Both the position numbers and the translations under genes were made by a program. Of a DNA stretch of 64,000 nucleotides, positions 59,899-64,000 are shown piece by piece (the first letter of the stretch is position 1; each line of letters opens with the position of its first letter). Origin of the DNA: Vigna angularis (taxonomy: Eukaryota; Streptophyta; Magnoliopsida; Fabales; Fabaceae); assembly GCF_016808095.1 (NCBI RefSeq), contig NC_068971.1, positions 4,910,501-4,974,500 on the forward strand, written 5' to 3'. Below the pieces are notes generated by a model. That model saw only the letters and a program-made list of their open reading frames with translations. It ran no database searches and was not told where the DNA came from.

Positions 59899-61411
59899 GA
59901 ATAGAATTTGGATACGGATATTTTTAAACTACATTAGGAACAACAAAAGGTTAATAAAATAATAGCAAATAATCAAATAGCAAGAGACAAAAGTAAGTAA
60001 TTATCGATAAATTAGAGACTATTTTATAAATTAAAAATTATTAATTTTTAAAATAATTTCTATTATTAATAAAATAATCATAATTAGTTTGTAAATCAGA
60101 ATTCAAATTAGTTTCTAACATTAGTTAAGAAGACTAATTATTCACAATAAGTGTTTGATATTTATTTTTGTTAGGATTTATTATTGATATGTGTGCTTTT
60201 AATGTGGGTTTGTAAGATTTTTGTTGTGGTTAATGGATAGAATTTGGATATGGGTATTTTGAGACTACATTAGGGACAAGAAATGAAGTTAATAAACGAA
60301 TAACTTTTAAATTGACCGTATATAGATATAGATATAACTAATATTTAATTTTTTAAATTAGATACGGAACACAAACAAATATATTTATATTTGTCTTGTC
60401 TCTGTTCCTATACTCGTTCCATTATCTATCATTGTTCTTATGTCCATCTTCTTTTAAATTACTAAAAACACTTTTAATGTTTTAGATAATTAAAAAACTT
60501 GTATTAACTTAATCTTGGTTATTAATTTCGTAATTTATTTATAGAAAAAATAGATTTCATAATTTTTTACTCTTTTATGTTATTATTTAATCTTTATTTA
60601 ATTAGTTATTTGTTACTTTTATTTCATATTTATACAATTTTAATTTCTTTCTTAATATTTTATATTACAGAGAAAGCTTGTATATTTTTGTATTGAATAC
60701 TTGATAATTTATTTGATATATTTTTTATTTTTTGAAAAAATTATTTAGTTAATATTTTGAACAATAAAGAGACAGATAAGAATGGAAGTTTAACTATACC
60801 CGTTATTATAAAAATGAAACAAAAACTTTATGCCTAAATATAAAGGTAATAGAGATTGAATTTTTATTTTGAAAATATAGATATTGAAACCTGCACGCCC
60901 TCCATTATCATCCCATACTCTATTTGAGCATGTATCATATTGGCTTATTTATAATAATTAAATTTTGTTTACATTAATTACATAACAAAATCGATTTTGT
61001 TTTATGTTTTACTTTTTATAACGGTGACATCTTGAGATATATATTGATTTAGAATTATATAATTTGCGATGTAGAAAGTATAATATATGGACAGAAGTAG
61101 AATTGTTATTTACAAACGGAGTCAAATACAAACTATTTATACAAGTATTAATGTATTAATATGTTGACAGAAATAGAATTGGTGTTTACAGAAGGTTTAG
61201 GATGTAATAGCTTTGTGAGAATATCCACTAATTGATACCACCAGAAACCAAAATTAATAAAGAGTAAAGAAAATAAAGAGAATAAAATGAAAATGATAAA
61301 ATAAGAATGAAATTGAATAATTTGTTTTATTGGAATGGATGAATAATATTAGAAGAATAAGTGAAGACCCGAAAAATAAATATATAAATCTATCCGTAAC
61401 ATCCAATACCC
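59899..61411. other. AT-rich intergenic region with a direct repeat
   Basis: A ~66-bp unit (GATAGAATTTGGATA, then ACTACATTAG, then TTAATAAA) occurs at ~59899-59963 and ~60236-60299. No gene recognised. Confidence 0.55.
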
Positions 61412-61640
61412 GAAAAATAGATATTTATAAGATTAGAGATTACATATATAATATGTTTTTGGTGAATTAAAATTAAATTGTTGAACTATTTTCTACAATT
61501 AGAATTTGGACTCGAATCAAGTTTAGAATATGCTTAGTTAATGATGGGTCAAATTAAGTTTATTTGTGATATAAAATTTTATTTTTCTTTTACTTTATTA
61601 CAAAGAGACAAAACTCTAAAATAAAAATGATATTAAAACA
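61412..61640. repeat. Cluster repeat, copy 2
   Basis: Close match to 43938-44160, placing the same segment upstream of the third intact receptor kinase. Confidence 0.85.
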
Positions 61641-62073
61641 TTTCGAAACATTTTTTAGTGTAATAATGGCTAACAGAGAGTCTCCTGTATAAATAAAAAA
61701 ATTACCAAAAAAATGAAACAAATATTAAAAAGAGTGTATAAAAGTATCTGTAATACTCAGAACTAAATGAATAAAGCAGTGGATATCTCTAATAATAGTT
61801 TATGTGCGACAACCATTTATAAACATTCCTATCCGTGGAACGTGTTTGGGTGAGCAAAGGCAACAACGCAGAAATGGATGCATTCAAATATTCGAAGTTG
61901 ACTCTTAGGTCTGCAAAATAACGTAACTAAAGCGTTGGTACCGTCAATGGGGTAAAACGCTGTGGAATTGTTTGCATTAATGGTTCCGTATTAGACTCTA
62001 CAAGTCAAGCAATGCCGTCACACATGCCTGCATGCATGGCGTCAATGGCGGGGCAAAAGGCTTATCACAGTAT
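61641..62073 (+). promoter_or_regulatory. Conserved cluster promoter block, third receptor kinase
   Basis: Aligns with the blocks before the other members: ACAACCATTTATAAACATTC, CTATCCGTGGAACGTG, AACAACGCAGAAATGG. The W-box survives on one strand as TTGACTCTTAGGTC (61899-61912). Confidence 0.55.
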
Positions 62074-62080
62074 TATAAGA
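62074..62080 (+). promoter_or_regulatory. TATA-like core promoter, third receptor kinase
   Basis: TATAAGA about 100 bp before the start codon, in the conserved core block. Confidence 0.45.
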
Positions 62081-62178
62081 ATGAGCAGATAGGTAGCATG
62101 GTATTGAGTGAACATAATTTAGTGAAACTTGAGTTTCTCATAAATATACCTTCTATTTATTACCTCTATTTCCAAACC

Positions 62179-64000
62179 ATGCAGCTTTTGGTTTCCAATT
62201 TCCATCTTCTTATCTATGTTTTTGTTTTTATGGGCTCTGTTTTTGAGTTGGGATGCGCGTCTACACCTTCGCAGCTTCAGTTGGAAGCAAGCGCTGTAAT
62301 CAATAGCGGATGGTGGAATCTGTCGCATTCACAGTCACTTCATATATGTTCAAAGATTGATGGTATACATTGCAATGATGCTGGAAGTGTAACTCGTATA
62401 ACATATAAGTATTCCAAACAACCGATTGAATTAGCAACACTAAACCTCCCTGCTTTCAAGAATTTGGAACATCTTGAGCTCTCCTATATTCTAAAAGGTA
62501 CTATTCCATCTGAAATTGGAAATATGTCAAATCTCCGTCATCTAGATTTCTCTTACAATTTTCTTCAAGGTGAAATACCTCTTACAATAGGAAATCTTTC
62601 AAAACTCACTTTTCTTAATTTATCCTTCAATTATCTTCAAAGTCAAATACCTCCATCGGTAAAAAATCTTCTAAAACTTACTTATTTTGATTTAGCCTTC
62701 AATTCACTTCAAGGGGAAATACCTCTATCAATAAAAAATCTTTCAAACCTCAGTTATCTTAATTTAATGGGGAATTCTCTTGAAGGTGAAATACTTCCAT
62801 CAATAGGACATCTTTCAAAACTCAATTATCTTAATTTAGCCCGGAATTCTCTTCAAGGTCAAACACCTCTTACAATAAGAAATCTTTCAAAACTCACTTA
62901 TCTTGATTTATCCCACAATTCTCTTCAAGGTCAAATACCTTTATCACTAGGAAATCTTTCAAAACTCACTTATCTTTATTTATCCCACAATTATCTTCAA
63001 GATAAAATACCTCCAACAATAGGAAATATTTCCCAACTCACTTACATTGATTTATCTTACAATTATCTTCAAAGAGAAATACCTCCATTAGGACATCTTT
63101 CCAATCTCCATCATCTTGATTTATCCCACAATTCTCTTCAAGGTAAAATACCTCCATCACTAGAAAATCTTTCAAAACTCACTTATCTTGATTTATCCCA
63201 CAATTCTCTTCAAGGTCAAATACCTTCGTCACTAGGATATCTAACCAATCTATTGACCCTAATAATCTCTAACAACAAAATCAATGGAACCTTTCCCATT
63301 TCACTTTCAAACATCATGCACCTTCAAAATATTGACATTTCACACAATCTACTAACTGGTTCCCTCGAACCTTTCTTAGTTGGACATTTTCCATTCTTGT
63401 ATGGTCTGGATCTAAGCTACAATTGTCTTTCCGGAGCGATTCCTATGCCTCTTGATAGTATCTATGACATGAACCTTTCCTTCAATAATTTGAGTGGTCC
63501 TATTCCAAGTGGTGTAAATCCATATGCGCTAATTGGGAACAAGGATGTATGCAGCAACAATACAAATATACAAATCAAATACCAATTTCAGCCTTGTTCA
63601 GTCAACCAGAAGAAACGAAGGCAGCTGGTCATAATTCTTTCCATCACCATATTTCTAATCATGGCCTTCTTACTACTTTTATATCTGGGGCACAGCCGCA
63701 TTGCAATCAAGAACAAACATGCAAAGATAACTGAAACATCTAAGAATGGGGACATGTTCTGCATATGGAACTACGACGGAAGCATAGCCTATGAAGACAT
63801 CATTACAGTAACTGAAGACTTTGATCTTAAATATTGTATCGGAACAGGTGCGTATGGAAGTGTCTACAAGGCTCAATTACCAAGTGGAAAGATTGTTGCG
63901 GTGAAGAAACTCCATGGCTTTGAAGCAGAGGTCCCCACTTTTGATGAGAGTTTCAGAAACGAAGCCAAAGTATTATCGGAAATAAAGCACCGACATATAG
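62179..64000 (+). CDS. LRR receptor-like kinase, MIK2/At1g35710-like, cut by window end
   Basis: Open without interruption from ATG 62179 (MQLLVSNFHLLIYV) to the last base, 607 full codons. Signal peptide 1-~28, LRR N-cap ([10 protein letters not shown]), about 15 leucine-rich repeats of 24 residues ([19 protein letters not shown]), membrane span ~483-505 and the start of the kinase: P-loop GTGAYGSV from Gly555 and VAVKK Lys576, ending within subdomain III (SEIKHRHI). The catalytic loop, DFG and second exon lie outside the window. Compared with the gene at 45641, one LRR is missing where LIISNN joins directly to KINGTFP. Promoter and N-terminus are closest to those of the other cluster genes, so it is a tandem paralog. 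Expected full length, by analogy, about 860 aa. Confidence 0.93.
   Translation, partial: MQLLVSNFHLLIYVFVFMGSVFELGCASTPSQLQLEASAVINSGWWNLSHSQSLHICSKIDGIHCNDAGSVTRITYKYSKQPIELATLNLPAFKNLEHLELSYILKGTIPSEIGNMSNLRHLDFSYNFLQGEIPLTIGNLSKLTFLNLSFNYLQSQIPPSVKNLLKLTYFDLAFNSLQGEIPLSIKNLSNLSYLNLMGNSLEGEILPSIGHLSKLNYLNLARNSLQGQTPLTIRNLSKLTYLDLSHNSLQGQIPLSLGNLSKLTYLYLSHNYLQDKIPPTIGNISQLTYIDLSYNYLQREIPPLGHLSNLHHLDLSHNSLQGKIPPSLENLSKLTYLDLSHNSLQGQIPSSLGYLTNLLTLIISNNKINGTFPISLSNIMHLQNIDISHNLLTGSLEPFLVGHFPFLYGLDLSYNCLSGAIPMPLDSIYDMNLSFNNLSGPIPSGVNPYALIGNKDVCSNNTNIQIKYQFQPCSVNQKKRRQLVIILSITIFLIMAFLLLLYLGHSRIAIKNKHAKITETSKNGDMFCIWNYDGSIAYEDIITVTEDFDLKYCIGTGAYGSVYKAQLPSGKIVAVKKLHGFEAEVPTFDESFRNEAKVLSEIKHRHI

Overview
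This is plant nuclear DNA: AT-rich, with intron-bearing genes separated by long gene-poor stretches full of transposons. A legume of the Phaseolus/Vigna/soybean group is the best guess. It rests on a dispersed LTR-like repeat (opening TGTTGGAAGTCCCACATCG or close variants) and on Mutator ends of a kind I recognise from legumes; the species itself is an inference. No prokaryotic features, rRNA, convincing tRNA or CRISPR array were seen.

Layout. Bases 1-6578 hold no supportable gene, only AT microsatellites and a small tandem duplication. A DUF569 (fascin-like, actin-cross-linking type) gene lies on the minus strand at 6579-7674. Bases 8430-13091 carry a gypsy-type LTR relic, a PIF/Harbinger-like element with TTA flanks, and a 1774-bp non-autonomous Mutator element with ~345-bp terminal inverted repeats and a perfect 9-bp target duplication. 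That last element ends 246 bp before the start codon of a four-exon GlcAT14-type glycosyltransferase gene (13329-16033, 431 aa). Bases 16034-28780 are intergenic, with a hAT-like element, tandem and dispersed repeats, and a 921-bp element with 8-bp target duplication that contains a long hairpin. A five-exon GDSL esterase/lipase gene (373 aa) occupies 28781-32582 on the minus strand; its third intron carries the dispersed LTR-like repeat.

Bases 34400-36735 hold a decayed Ty1/copia gag with its primer-binding site, and a 1.4-kb CACTA-type element packed with GACGTC palindromes.

Bases 36880-64000 are a tandem cluster of MIK2-like (At1g35710/At4g08850-like) leucine-rich-repeat receptor kinases: 39097-41289 (about 8 LRRs), 45641-48648 (about 19 LRRs), 62179 to beyond the window end (about 15 LRRs), and a deletion-fused pseudogene at 43588-43931. 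Kinase domain, intron position and 5' flank are conserved across members while LRR number changes. The duplicated 5' flanks share a palindromic W-box block and a TATA-like core.

The second and third intact receptor genes are separated by about 10.6 kb of nested transposons (49283-59898): gypsy LTR pieces, a broken PF04195-type ORF antisense to its LTR, a gag fragment, and a 5.1-kb MuDR-type element. The MuDR-type element has a broken transposase (two in-frame stops, a frameshift, loss of the SWIM zinc finger) and a convergent GRF-zinc-finger/coiled-coil/membrane ORF, an arrangement resembling mudrA/mudrB of maize.
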